Source: Bifidobacterium tibiigranuli (GTDB taxonomy: Bacteria; Actinomycetota; Actinomycetes; Actinomycetales; Bifidobacteriaceae). Taken from it: a DNA stretch of 64,000 nt. The notes beneath the pieces are model-generated. The model was not told the origin of the DNA, did not search any database, and saw only the letters and a list, made by a program, of their open reading frames with translations. The first letter of the stretch is position 1; the number at the start of each line of letters is the position of its first letter. The stretch is from the NCBI RefSeq assembly GCF_009371885.1, contig NZ_QLZA01000006.1, positions 124,001 through 188,000 of the forward strand, in the 5' to 3' direction. Position numbers and translations under genes: made by a program. Below, piece after piece: positions 32,380-41,417 of this stretch.

Positions 32380-34423
32380 ACTCCTCGAACGAGCGGATGG
32401 CTTCCATGAAGCGCTTGCCGTAGAGGTTGAGCTTGTTCTCCCCCACGCCGTTGACTGCGAGGAACTGCGCATTGGTCACCGGGCGAATGCGGGTCATATC
32501 GCGCAGAGTCTTGTCGGAGAAGACGATGTAGGGCGGCTTGCCGATTTCGCGTGCGATATCGCGGCGTAGAACCCGCAGCCGTTCGAACAGCGGCTCGTCG
32601 ACTTCGGTATCCATGCCGGCATCCGAGCCAAGCGTCTGTCCGGACTGCTTCACCTGACCGGTTCGTCCGCCAACCGCAGCAGGCCGTTCGACGCGCTTGA
32701 TTTCATAATGAAAATCGCTACTGGCCGTCGCTGCGGCTCGCGGTCCGAAATGCACGACGGGCAGCCGCCCTTCGGACACGGTCAGGAAGCCGTCGGTGGT
32801 CATCTGATTGAGCACATCGCGCACGCGGGCCTGCGGCACCTGCTCGAGCACCCCATAACTCGGGCAGGAGTCGAGGTGACGAGCGAGCAGATCTTGGGTT
32901 TTCGAGCCTCGCAGCACGGCCACGATCTTGCCCATGCCGAAGCTCTGATTGAGGTCATGCACACATCGGCTGATTGAGCGCGCGATGTCGGTGACGTCAA
33001 TGGTGGCGAAGGTGCTCAGGCAGTTGGCGCAATTGCCGCAACCGTTTGGTTTGGCTGGTGCCGGGTCGTTGCTCGTTTGGTTGTCAGCAGCGGCATGCGA
33101 TGATTCGTCTTGGGGAGGCGCGGATTGCGCCGCATCGGGATCGGCGAAATACCGCGTCATATAGGCGTGCAGGCATTCGGTCGTGCGGCAGTAGCCGATC
33201 ATCGCATCAAGCAGCCGGCGATGGCTCAGCCGCACGACTTCGCGCTCGTCTTCGCTCATGCGGTCGTTTTGCGAATCCATGTCGAGCAGGCGGCGGCGCG
33301 TGACGATATCGCTATCGTTCCATAGCAGTGTGCAGCGGCTCGGTTCGCCGTCTCTCCCGGCGCGGCCAGCCTCCTGATAGTAGGCCTCGATGCTTTCGGG
33401 CATGTTGTGGTGGATGACGTAACGCACATTGGATTTGTCGATGCCCATGCCGAACGCGTTTGTGGCCACGACGACTGGCGCGGCATCGGTGACGAAGGCG
33501 CGCTGGGCGTCATTGCGGTTCTGCGCCGACATGCCGCCGTGGTAGGCGACCGCTGGCACGCCGCGCTCGGACAGCAGCCCCGCGAGCGCCTCAGTCTCCT
33601 TGCGCGTGGCGCAGTAGACGATGCCGGACTCGTCGGCGTGGTCGATGACGTAGTTCGCGATCCAGACGTTCTTGGTGTTCGTCGGCATGCGCAGAATATC
33701 AAAGAACAAGTTCGGCCGGTCGAAGCCGGTCACCGTCACCTGCGGGTGCTGCAAATTCAGCAGCGCGACGATATCACGCCGCACATGCTGCGTGGCGGTC
33801 GCGGTGAACGCGGCCACGGTCGGACAGCTCGGCAAGGCTGCGATGAATTCGCCGATGCCCAGATACGACGAGCGGAAATCCTGGCCCCATTGCGAGACGC
33901 AATGCGCCTCATCCACAGTGATAAGCGAAATCGGCACTCGTGCCGCGAAGGAGCGCATCCGCTCGGTTTCCAGGCGTTCCGGCGCAACGTAAAGCAGCTT
34001 CACGTCGCCGCGCGCCGCCTGGGCGAGCACCATGCCCTGCTCGTCCATATCCTGCGTGGTGTTGATGTACGCCGCCGGAATGCCGAGGTCGTTCAGAGCA
34101 TCGACCTGATCTCGCATCAGGGAAATGAGCGGCGAAATGACGATGGTCAGGTCAGGCAGCAGCGTAGCGGGAATCTGGTAGCAGATCGACTTGCCCGCGC
34201 CGGTAGGCATGACGCCCAGCACATCGCGCCCAGCGAGAATCGCATCGACAAGCCCCGCCTGCCCAGTACGGAACGAGTCGTAGCCGAAATACCGATGCAG
34301 CGCATCAAGCGCGGCCTGCTGCGATTGAGCGCTATACGGCTCGGCCTCGCGCGATTCAGCACGGGGCGATTCGATCTGCTGCGGCTCGGCTACAAGCGAC
34401 TCAGTTGAATGCGACGGTGTCAT
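32378..34423 (-). CDS. recQ: ATP-dependent DNA helicase RecQ
   Basis: This 681-residue protein has Walker A MPTGAGKSICYQIP, the DEAH box VDEAHCVSQWGQDFR, helicase motif VI region YYQEAGRAGRDGEPS, RQC zinc cysteines (TECLHAYMTRYF and CGNCANC) and a C-terminal HRDC domain (about residues 600-681). It unwinds DNA in recombinational repair. The N-terminal 25 residues are a Glu/Ser/Ala-rich repetitive tail (AEPQQIESPRAESREAEP). The start is ATG 34423 without a Shine-Dalgarno sequence, 7 nt after TAGACT. Confidence 0.95.
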   Translation of the reverse strand: MTPSHSTESLVAEPQQIESPRAESREAEPYSAQSQQAALDALHRYFGYDSFRTGQAGLVDAILAGRDVLGVMPTGAGKSICYQIPATLLPDLTIVISPLISLMRDQVDALNDLGIPAAYINTTQDMDEQGMVLAQAARGDVKLLYVAPERLETERMRSFAARVPISLITVDEAHCVSQWGQDFRSSYLGIGEFIAALPSCPTVAAFTATATQHVRRDIVALLNLQHPQVTVTGFDRPNLFFDILRMPTNTKNVWIANYVIDHADESGIVYCATRKETEALAGLLSERGVPAVAYHGGMSAQNRNDAQRAFVTDAAPVVVATNAFGMGIDKSNVRYVIHHNMPESIEAYYQEAGRAGRDGEPSRCTLLWNDSDIVTRRRLLDMDSQNDRMSEDEREVVRLSHRRLLDAMIGYCRTTECLHAYMTRYFADPDAAQSAPPQDESSHAAADNQTSNDPAPAKPNGCGNCANCLSTFATIDVTDIARSISRCVHDLNQSFGMGKIVAVLRGSKTQDLLARHLDSCPSYGVLEQVPQARVRDVLNQMTTDGFLTVSEGRLPVVHFGPRAAATASSDFHYEIKRVERPAAVGGRTGQVKQSGQTLGSDAGMDTEVDEPLFERLRVLRRDIAREIGKPPYIVFSDKTLRDMTRIRPVTNAQFLAVNGVGENKLNLYGKRFMEAIRSFEE

Positions 34424-34436
34424 GCCTTCGAGTCTA
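34424..34436 (-). promoter_or_regulatory. Probable leaderless promoter of recQ
   Basis: TAGACT on the minus strand (34436-34431) lies 7 nt before ATG 34423, inside TATAGACT. No Shine-Dalgarno sequence is present. Confidence 0.5.
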
Positions 34437-34523
34437 TAGCCGCGTCCTTATTTCGCCACGAGCAGCCTTGTCGCATCAAGCACAAATCTCATGCGGATTG
34501 CAGGTTCCAGCAATCAGCAACTC

Positions 34524-34641
34524 TCAGCGTACGTTATTTGGCACGTTCACCAAGGACGTATTGGAAAACGTACGATGCCCATGCGTCAGCGTACGTTTTC
34601 CGACATCCGAAGCCTTTTCGATATGGAAAACGTACGCTGAG
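34524..34641. repeat. Two tandem palindromes built on CGTACG, after the metB-like gene
   Basis: The second palindrome has perfect arms AGCGTACGTTTTCC (34588-34601) and GGAAAACGTACGCT (34625-34638) with a 23-base loop. The first uses CAGCGTACGTT (34525-34535) and AAAACGTACG (34565-34574). The same word is therefore used four times in alternating orientation. It follows the stop of the cystathionine gamma-synthase gene (34678) and precedes recQ. It is a probable terminator or a palindromic element; regulator binding cannot be excluded. Confidence 0.7.
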
Positions 34642-34677
34642 CGTGAGGCAGCGCAGTGTTCTGCTGAACTTATAGCG

Positions 34678-35862
34678 CTACTGCGCAATCGCCGCGAAGG
34701 CCTGATCGAGGTCGGCGATGAGATCGTCCACGCCTTCGATGCCGACCGACAGGCGCACCAGATTGTCGGACACTTCCAAGGTCGTGCCGGAAACCGAGGC
34801 GTGCGTCATGGCGGCAGGGTGCTCGACGAGCGATTCGACCCCGCCCAAGGACTCGGCGAGCGTGAAGATCTTCGTCGCGGCGGCAAAGGCGCGCGCGGCC
34901 TCTCCCCCGGCGGCGAGCTGGATGGAGATCATGCCACCGAAGCCGCCGTGCATCTGGCGCACCGCGATGTCGTGGCCCGGATGGCTTTCCAGACCCGGGT
35001 ACCACACATGTTCCACCTCGCTGTGCTGCTCAAGCCACTGCGCGATGGCGAGCGCGTTCTTGCTGTGCTGCTTGACGCGCAGCTCAAGCGTCTTGAGTCC
35101 GCGAATCTCAAGCCATGCATCGAAGGGCGAAGGCACTGCGCCTGCCGCATTCTGCAGGAAGGTGACCTTCTCGGCCGTCTCGTCGTCGTCCACGAGCACC
35201 GCGCCGCCGACCACGTCGGAGTGGCCGCCGATGTACTTCGTGGTCGAATACACCACCACGTCGGCACCATCCTGCAGCGGGTGCTGCAGGACCGGCGAGG
35301 CGAAGGTGTTGTCGACCGCGACCTTGGTGCCGTGCGCATGTGCGAGCGCCGCCGTGGCCGCGATGTCGGTGATGCTCAGCAGCGGGTTGCTGGGCGTCTC
35401 GACCCACACGTAGGCGTACTGGCGCTGCGCCAGCGCCGCGCTGACCGCCGTGGGGTCGGTAATGTCGACGACGTCGAGCGTGATGCCCCACGGCACGAAC
35501 ACCTTGGACAGCAGCCGATAGGTGCCGCCGTAGACGTCGTTGCCGAGCAGGATCGCGTCGCCGGGCTTGAGCGTGGCACGCAGCAGCACATCGATGGCGG
35601 CCAGTCCGGAGGCGAAGGAAATCGCATGCTTCGCGCCCTCCACTGCCGCCAATTGCTCGTCGAAGGAGGTCCTTGTGGGGTTGACGGACCGGCTGTAGTC
35701 GTAGCCGCCGCGCAGGCCGCCGACCCCATCCTGCTTGAAGGTCGAGGTCATGTAGATTGGCGTGGAGACTGCGCCCGTCGTCGGGTCTGGCTCCTGGCCT
35801 GCGTGGATGGCGCGGGTGGAGAGGGCGGCGGATGCGGCGGTGGCGATGTTCTCGGTGGTCAT
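34678..35862 (-). CDS. metB: Cystathionine gamma-synthase / gamma-lyase (PLP enzyme)
   Basis: This 394-residue Cys/Met-metabolism PLP enzyme has TRAIHAGQEPDPTTGAVSTPI at the N-terminus, the PLP lysine in YSTTKYIGGHSDVVGG, and SLGGVESLVEHPAAMTH near the C-terminus. Family members act as cystathionine gamma-synthase, gamma-lyase or O-acetylhomoserine sulfhydrylase, and sequence alone does not separate the first two. A cystathionine beta-synthase gene directly upstream suggests reverse transsulfuration (homocysteine to cysteine), in which this enzyme would act as gamma-lyase. The ribosome binding site CAAGGAGCAATT precedes ATG 35862. Confidence 0.9.
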   Translation of the reverse strand: MTTENIATAASAALSTRAIHAGQEPDPTTGAVSTPIYMTSTFKQDGVGGLRGGYDYSRSVNPTRTSFDEQLAAVEGAKHAISFASGLAAIDVLLRATLKPGDAILLGNDVYGGTYRLLSKVFVPWGITLDVVDITDPTAVSAALAQRQYAYVWVETPSNPLLSITDIAATAALAHAHGTKVAVDNTFASPVLQHPLQDGADVVVYSTTKYIGGHSDVVGGAVLVDDDETAEKVTFLQNAAGAVPSPFDAWLEIRGLKTLELRVKQHSKNALAIAQWLEQHSEVEHVWYPGLESHPGHDIAVRQMHGGFGGMISIQLAAGGEAARAFAAATKIFTLAESLGGVESLVEHPAAMTHASVSGTTLEVSDNLVRLSVGIEGVDDLIADLDQAFAAIAQ

Positions 35863-35965
35863 TATGAATTGCTCCTTGTGATGGTTATGTTGGAACGCTT
35901 GTAAGTATTGGTAATTGCGGTTATTGGAACGATTAATTATGTAGGTTAAAAGTTTGCGTTGGAAT

Positions 35966-37150
35966 CTATGAGTTCACAGACGATGCCTCCTTTGCACCGC
36001 CTGCAACACCCGCCGGCACGCGCGCCTCACCATCCGCACCGACCAACGGCTCGGGCGTGGTCGCCTCGACGACATCCGCGTAGCCGTGCGCCCGCATCCA
36101 TTCGTCGTCGAAGATCTTGTCGAGGTAGCCACGGCCCGAATCGGGCAGCAGCACGACCACGAGGTCGTCTGCGGCGAGATGATGCTCGCGAGCGTACTGC
36201 ACGGCCGCCGCGACCGCCATGCCGGAACTCCCGCCGACCAGCAGGCCCTCTTCGCGAGCCAGCCGCCGAGTCATCAGGAAGGCCTGCTCGTCGCTGATCT
36301 GCACGATGCTGTCAGGGATGGACTGGTCGAAAGCCTTGGGATAGAAGTCCTCGCCCACGCCTTCGATGTCATAGACATGCACGTTTGTGGGGTCGGAGTA
36401 GATCGAGCCTTCCGGGTCGGCACCGACGACTGTCACCGCACCGTCGGAGATCTCTTTGAGGTAGCGACCAGTGCCGGAAATCGTGCCGCCCGTGCCGATG
36501 CCAGCGACGAAATGGGTGACGTGATGCTCGCTGTCGCGCCAGATCTCGGGTCCGGTGGTCTCGTAATGGCTCAACGGGCCGTTCTCGTTGGAATACTGAT
36601 TCGGCTTGAATGCGCCGGGGATCGTGCGCGCGAGCCGGTCGGAAACCTGATAGTACGATCGCGGATCCTGCGGCTCCACGTTCGTCGGGGTCACCACGAC
36701 TTCGGCACCGTAGGCGCGCAGCACGGCCCGCTTGGATTCCGAGACCTTGTCGGGCAGGACGAATATGGTCCGGTATCCGCGCTGCTGGGCCACCAGCGCC
36801 AGCCCCACGCCGGTGTTGCCGCTGGTCGGCTCGACGATGACGCCGCCGGGCCCCAGCTGCCCGGAACGCTCCGCAGCCTCGATGATGCGCTGCGCGATGC
36901 GGTCCTTGCTCGACCCTCCGGGATTGAGGTATTCGACTTTCACCGCGATGGTCGCGTCGACGTCGCTTGCGATGCGATTCAGCCGCACCAGCGGCGTGTC
37001 GCCGATGAGTTCGGTCACCGAGAAGGCAATGCCAGCAGAGCGGGTGTCGTCAGAGTGCGCGGCTGAGACAGAGGTATCGGAAGAGTCGTCAGCAGGCTCA
37101 TCAGCAACGGAATGGATAGTGAAATCGATTGTGGCAGGAATGGTCATCAT
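35966..37150 (-). CDS. cbs: Cystathionine beta-synthase lacking the regulatory CBS domains
   Basis: This protein of about 394 residues is a fold-type II PLP enzyme: TELIGDTPLVRLNRI, PLP lysine in NPGGSSKDRIAQRI, PTSGNTGVGLALV, GIGTGGTISGTGRYLKE, and the GVGEDFYP and GRGYLDKIFDDEWMRAHG stretches that distinguish cystathionine beta-synthase from O-acetylserine sulfhydrylase. It condenses serine (or an activated form) with homocysteine. The C-terminal Bateman (CBS-pair) module of many homologues is absent; a short Ala/Gly-rich tail ends the protein. A 40-residue Asp/Ser-rich region precedes the catalytic core. ATG 37150 with GAGACG just upstream is chosen; ATG 37183 is possible. It is probably in one operon with the downstream gamma-synthase gene (103-base gap). 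Confidence 0.88.
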   Translation of the reverse strand: MMTIPATIDFTIHSVADEPADDSSDTSVSAAHSDDTRSAGIAFSVTELIGDTPLVRLNRIASDVDATIAVKVEYLNPGGSSKDRIAQRIIEAAERSGQLGPGGVIVEPTSGNTGVGLALVAQQRGYRTIFVLPDKVSESKRAVLRAYGAEVVVTPTNVEPQDPRSYYQVSDRLARTIPGAFKPNQYSNENGPLSHYETTGPEIWRDSEHHVTHFVAGIGTGGTISGTGRYLKEISDGAVTVVGADPEGSIYSDPTNVHVYDIEGVGEDFYPKAFDQSIPDSIVQISDEQAFLMTRRLAREEGLLVGGSSGMAVAAAVQYAREHHLAADDLVVVLLPDSGRGYLDKIFDDEWMRAHGYADVVEATTPEPLVGADGEARVPAGVAGGAKEASSVNS

Positions 37151-37854
37151 CGTCTCGTTTTCCGCGATGCGCTTGGTGCTCATCGCTTGATATTTCAAGT
37201 CTTGCAGTCTTGGGGTTCTGTGCTGTCCGTGGCCCGCAGATGCGAGGGCGATGGACGGAGATTGTGCGATATCAGCATCGAGGGAAGACGATAGGCAAAC
37301 GATATACGAGTCGAGACAATGACAAAAGTAGATGATATCAATAGCAGCACAACAACCAAAACAGTGCCGCAATTCCGCGGCAATGCCATGTGCAGTCGAT
37401 TATGCTTCGCATGCCATAACCAGCGAATCGCAGCAATCTAAGCCGTGTCGTCCGCCGTTTGGATTCCAGCTCATGCCATTGCACAACCTCGGCACATGCA
37501 GCATATGGGCAAAACACTGCGAGTCTAATACCGCGGAATGTAAGTATTACGAATCCAAAACAACAGAATTCTCTATATCGCCGTACTCTACAATGTCAGC
37601 TATCTACAACACCGCGAAAACGCTCATTCGATGATTGTGATTCGTTCAAATTACGAACCATTAATCAAGAATCATGTGCTTCAATCCAGAAATGCTTCAC
37701 TCTGGCAGGTATGTGACTTGAGTCATCGTCTCTTCAATTATGCATCGTTGCCCGTCCGCCTTCAGTGGCGTCGGTCAGAGACAACAACAACATAAGATAT
37801 AACTCATGTCTCATACCATAGCACAGCCCCGCGCTCCCGCGTGTCTCCTAGATT
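37151..37854. other. Long intergenic region upstream of cbs
   Basis: About 700 bases without a supported gene. GC falls towards 38 kb. A 54-codon plus-strand frame at 37631-37795 has no ribosome binding site and no recognisable domain. The region should hold the cbs promoter. It adjoins the ATPase remnant and may be the scar of a larger deletion. Confidence 0.5.
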
Positions 37855-38013
37855 CTACTGGGATTCCCCAGCGCCTTGGCCCAGCAGCCAATCCAAGGCA
37901 TACACCTGTCGTATGCCTTCATGGAAGGAAGGCCGCTCATCATCAAGCGTGATCAGCGTTTTCGGATAATTGTCGCGCACCGTCTGCAGAGAAAACAGCC
38001 CATACTTCAACAT
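37855..38013 (-). pseudogene. C-terminal remnant of an AAA ATPase of the DUF4143 type
   Basis: The 52-codon frame reads KYGLFSLQTVRDNYPKTLIT then LDDERPSFHEGIRQVYALDW and LLGQ. This is the ending typical of archaeal/bacterial AAA_14-DUF4143 proteins (DNYPK-x-LSLD ... GI-x-x-x-x-LLDFLL). The rest of the gene (about 350 residues) is absent; upstream DNA is AT-rich noncoding sequence. Such ATPases are common in variable numbers in bifidobacteria. The assignment rests on the ending pattern only. Confidence 0.6.
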
Positions 38014-38075
38014 AAATAAAATGTATTTTATTTATGTTGAAAAACGTCACAAGTTAAAAATACATTTTATTTTGT
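38010..38075. repeat. AT-rich 30-bp palindrome with a third arm
   Basis: AACATAAATAAAAT-GT-ATTTTATTTATGTT (38010-38039) is a perfect inverted repeat, and a related AAAAATACATTTTATTTT follows at about 38058-38075. It is far lower in GC than its surroundings. It could be a regulator site, a recombination scar or a terminator of the MFS gene. Confidence 0.65.
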
Positions 38076-38156
38076 CTGCTCTGTATATAAGGCCAGCGCA
38101 ACCTTTGCCACGACCCAGCACCAGTGGCAGTTGTTCCAGATTCTGGCTTAGGTACC

Positions 38157-41100
38157 TCAATTTGATGTGCTGGCCGATGCCGCGCCAGCCGACTCGGGCG
38201 ACTCTGCTGCCTTGCGATCGGTGAAGATACCGATGATACTGGTCAGGCCTAGGACGATGCCTGCTACGGTGAACACTTTGCCGAAAGCGTGTGAGATCTC
38301 GTTGTTTTTGGTGTCGCTGATGGAATCGAACACGGCGCTCAGGGTTTTGCCCTGGTCAACTTTGCCGATGCCGCTGGTCAGTTTTCCAGTGCCCTCGGCA
38401 AGGGCTTGGCCGCCCCGTGCGGCAGTTTTGCTTCCTTCGGCGAGCGAACTACTGCCCTGCTGCGCAGACGCCAGGCCGGCTCCGAGCGTGCTGGAACCTT
38501 GTGCGAGCGTGGTGAGTCCCGCAGAAAGCGACGATGACGCCGATTGCAGTGCGCTTCCGGACTGGTTGAGCCTATCTAGACCATTGGAAAGCTGACCGAT
38601 GCCGCCGTGCAGCTGGTCTCGGGCCTGAGCCGCGCCAGCGTCAAGGGTTTGGGCTCCCTGCGCGAGTGCCGCGATTCCTTGGGAAAACTTGCCGTCAGGC
38701 TGGAACTGGCTCGAAAGGCTGTCGGCTCCTTTGGACAGCTCCGCCGTGGCCGCGGTGATCGAGCTGCCAGCGGCAACGATGTTGCCCTGCCCAGAAGCCG
38801 ATGCTTGCGATTGCAAGGCTTTGACGAAATCGGACTCATTCGTGACGCCGCTGCTGGTGCCGGCCGTGTACAGCGCGACAAGATTTGACAACATAGGAAT
38901 CTGCTGCTCGCAGTTGCTCGCCACAGCTTTGGTCGCGGTTTTCGTGCACGAGGTTTGCAAGGCGGTGAGCTGGGCCGTATAGGCCTTGAGCAGCTGCGCA
39001 GAGTTCGGGTTGGCGCTGATCATGGTGTAATACATCGCCACCGAAGCGTTCGTGTATTCAGCCATGCGCTGCGAGAGCTGGGATGCTCCGGAGGCCAGAG
39101 CATCGGCTCCGTCTCGAATGGTGGTGCCTGACGCGCTGCCTGCTATCGCGTTCGAACCGTTCGAGGCGCCGCTCGTCGCACTGCTACCCGCAGCACCGTT
39201 CGTTGCGGAACCCGCGCTCATCTGCGCCAACAACTGCTGCGCGCCGGCGTCCAACGTCGAAGCGCCCGATGCCAGCGAATTCAACGCTTCGCCGGACTTC
39301 GCATTCAATGTCGCCGCTCCCAATGCCGCACTGGCCACGCCTGCTGTATATGCGTCGATGCCGCTGCTGAGTTTGGCCGAGCCGTCGGCCGCTTGATTGA
39401 GTTTGCCCGACAATGTCACCGAACCGGTTGCAAGTCCGGATATCCCATTCGCCAGCGTTGATGATCCTGCGGCGAGCTTGTCCTGCCCGCCAGCCAGTTT
39501 CGATGCCGATGACCCGAGAGCTTGGGAGCCGTGATACAACGTGCGCAGCGGAGCATCCTCCGGGGTCGGAGTAGATTGCAGCGCATTGATGCTGCCGGTC
39601 AGGTCTCGCTTGAGCTTGTCGGTTGATGAGGTCGCGCTCGCACCACCGCCAGAACCAGCGCCGGAATCCGTGCCATCCACCAACAGCGTGCGGATATCCT
39701 TCGACGCCACGCTTTTGACCGATGGCGCAAGACTGGATTGCGACACCGTCTGCAAGGCCGTGCTTTCAATAGCGCTATGCGCGGTGGTGATATTCGCATC
39801 GAGCAAGGTGACGAGAATCGCGATGCCAAGGCAGGTGCCGATCTGCCGCATCGAGTTGACAATGCCGGAGGCCATGCCGCTCTTCTCGATGGGAAGATGC
39901 TTAACGGCGGTGATAATCGACTGGGCGGAAAGACCAAGCCCGAAGCCGAACACGACCATATCCGCAATCATGACCGTTTTGGACGTATCCACGCCGATTC
40001 GCGCCATGAGGAAGCAGCCAAGGCTGAGCAGCAGCAGGCCGAGCAGATTGACTGCACGCGCGTCGCCGACCTTGCTGGCGACCACATTGCCCAGCGGCAT
40101 GGCGATAACCACAGTAGCGGACATCCACATGGTGATGAGCGCGGCATGCAGCACCGTGTAGCCGAGCACGTTCTGCAGGAAGAAATTCAGAATCAGCGCC
40201 GGGCAGACTATGGCGAAGCCGCCGATGAAATACGAGATGGTCGAAGCAGTGAACGTGAGCTCACGGAACAGCGAGAACTCCATCATCGGAGCCGAAACAT
40301 GCAGCTCAGTGACGATGAACGCAGCGAGGCAAATTGCCGAACCAGCGAACATCGTGATGATAGTGGCCGACCCCCAGCCGTAGTCCTTGCCCTTGAGCAG
40401 GGCGAAGGTGAGCAGGAACAGGGTCGCAGCCAGGAACGCCATGCCGAGCACGTCGACGCGTTTCGAGGCGGTGTCGTCATATGATTCGTCGACGCACAGT
40501 ATGCACAGCACGACGGCGAGCAGCACGAACGGCACGTTCACGTAGAAGATGCTGCGCCAGCCGAACCACTGAATCAGCAGTCCGCCAATCGCCGGACCAC
40601 CCGCAGCGGCTACGGCAGTCGTCGCGCCGACCACGCCGGAGATCGCCTGCATGCGCTTCATGCCGAACATGGCCAGGCCCATCGGCACGGCCAGCGGCAG
40701 CACGATAGCCCCGCCGATACTTTGCAGCGCCCGCATCGCGATAAGGAACGGCAGCGATCCTGCGGCACCGCATAACGCCGAGCCCGCGCCGAAAAGGACG
40801 AATCCGACGGTCAGCACTTTCTTGCGCCCGAACTGGTCCGCGATGCGGGCCATAGGGATGATGAGCACGCTGACGCCGAGCACATACACCGTGCTGATCC
40901 AGCTCGCGTCATTCAGCGTCGATCGGAAGGAATCCATGATGTCAGGCAGCGCAATGTTGGTGATGGTGGTGTCAAGCATCACCACGAACATCGCCAGACA
41001 AATCGCGATGAAACCGAAGACGCGCCGCATTCGGCCGCCTGTGCTGGACGCCGCACCCGTTTCTTCGTTGGCGGTGTGGCATTCCGCGCTGATTGACGTC

Positions 41101-41192
41101 GTTTTCGAAGCCGTCGCGCCTAACGCCGTCGTGTTTAACGGCATCGTGTCGACTATCGACCTGCTTTCAGCGCTGTTCTTGTTCGTCATCAT
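38157..41192 (-). CDS. DHA2-type MFS exporter with a large YhgE/Pip-like repeat domain
   Basis: This is a 1011-residue protein. After a Ser/Thr-rich cytoplasmic tail come 13 predicted membrane helices of the 14-helix drug/H+ antiporter family, with the motif LDTTITNIALPDIM in helix 1 and RIADQFGRKKV in the first cytoplasmic loop. About 430 residues (roughly 525-960) then form an extracytoplasmic domain of repeats such as GASQL, ASGIVxLxxGxxxLxxG and QGSSxLxxG, the glycine-leucine coil pattern of YhgE/Pip and MmpL-like proteins. One last helix (VAGIVLGLTSIIGIF, about 968-990) follows. Ordinary DHA2 transporters have about 500 residues. The substrate may be a lipid or a toxic compound. ATG 41192 has CAGGAGGAGC upstream. 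A TetR gene is divergent, with palindromic sites between. Confidence 0.88.
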   Translation of the reverse strand: MMTNKNSAESRSIVDTMPLNTTALGATASKTTSISAECHTANEETGAASSTGGRMRRVFGFIAICLAMFVVMLDTTITNIALPDIMDSFRSTLNDASWISTVYVLGVSVLIIPMARIADQFGRKKVLTVGFVLFGAGSALCGAAGSLPFLIAMRALQSIGGAIVLPLAVPMGLAMFGMKRMQAISGVVGATTAVAAAGGPAIGGLLIQWFGWRSIFYVNVPFVLLAVVLCILCVDESYDDTASKRVDVLGMAFLAATLFLLTFALLKGKDYGWGSATIITMFAGSAICLAAFIVTELHVSAPMMEFSLFRELTFTASTISYFIGGFAIVCPALILNFFLQNVLGYTVLHAALITMWMSATVVIAMPLGNVVASKVGDARAVNLLGLLLLSLGCFLMARIGVDTSKTVMIADMVVFGFGLGLSAQSIITAVKHLPIEKSGMASGIVNSMRQIGTCLGIAILVTLLDANITTAHSAIESTALQTVSQSSLAPSVKSVASKDIRTLLVDGTDSGAGSGGGASATSSTDKLKRDLTGSINALQSTPTPEDAPLRTLYHGSQALGSSASKLAGGQDKLAAGSSTLANGISGLATGSVTLSGKLNQAADGSAKLSSGIDAYTAGVASAALGAATLNAKSGEALNSLASGASTLDAGAQQLLAQMSAGSATNGAAGSSATSGASNGSNAIAGSASGTTIRDGADALASGASQLSQRMAEYTNASVAMYYTMISANPNSAQLLKAYTAQLTALQTSCTKTATKAVASNCEQQIPMLSNLVALYTAGTSSGVTNESDFVKALQSQASASGQGNIVAAGSSITAATAELSKGADSLSSQFQPDGKFSQGIAALAQGAQTLDAGAAQARDQLHGGIGQLSNGLDRLNQSGSALQSASSSLSAGLTTLAQGSSTLGAGLASAQQGSSSLAEGSKTAARGGQALAEGTGKLTSGIGKVDQGKTLSAVFDSISDTKNNEISHAFGKVFTVAGIVLGLTSIIGIFTDRKAAESPESAGAASASTSN

Positions 41193-41234
41193 GCTCCTCC
41201 TGTAGAGGCGTGCGGCATGCAGCCGCGTTTGCGT

Positions 41235-41262
41235 AGTTTCATATACTGCTATATATGAAACT
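41235..41262. promoter_or_regulatory. Probable TetR operator 1
   Basis: The perfect 28-base palindrome AGTTTCATATA-CTGCTA-TATATGAAACT lies in the intergenic region between the MFS exporter and tetR genes, 43 bases before the exporter start. It is the expected place and size for autoregulation and exporter repression by the TetR protein. Inference from position and symmetry. Confidence 0.75.
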
Positions 41263-41309
41263 GAATTCATATTTGTATATTAGCGATGGTTTTGCTGTTT
41301 GTAAAGTGA

Positions 41310-41329
41310 ATATGAAACTTATTTCATAT
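41310..41329. promoter_or_regulatory. Probable TetR operator 2
   Basis: The palindrome ATATGAAA-CTTA-TTTCATAT uses the same half-site TTTCATAT as operator 1 but with inverted orientation and a shorter spacer. It lies 88 bases before the tetR start. Confidence 0.6.
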
Positions 41330-41417
41330 AATTGTGATTGGCCGAGCTGCGGGTACGATATTGCCCTAGATAGAAAAATAAGCGCTTCGAGCTGCGCCAA
41401 CATAGGGAGGTTTTGCG

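Noticed and set aside
37631..37795. 54-codon plus-strand frame upstream of the ATPase remnant
   Set aside because: No ribosome binding site, no domain, average codon use unlike neighbours. A faint resemblance of MIVIRSNYEPLIK to ATPase N-termini is too weak to claim.
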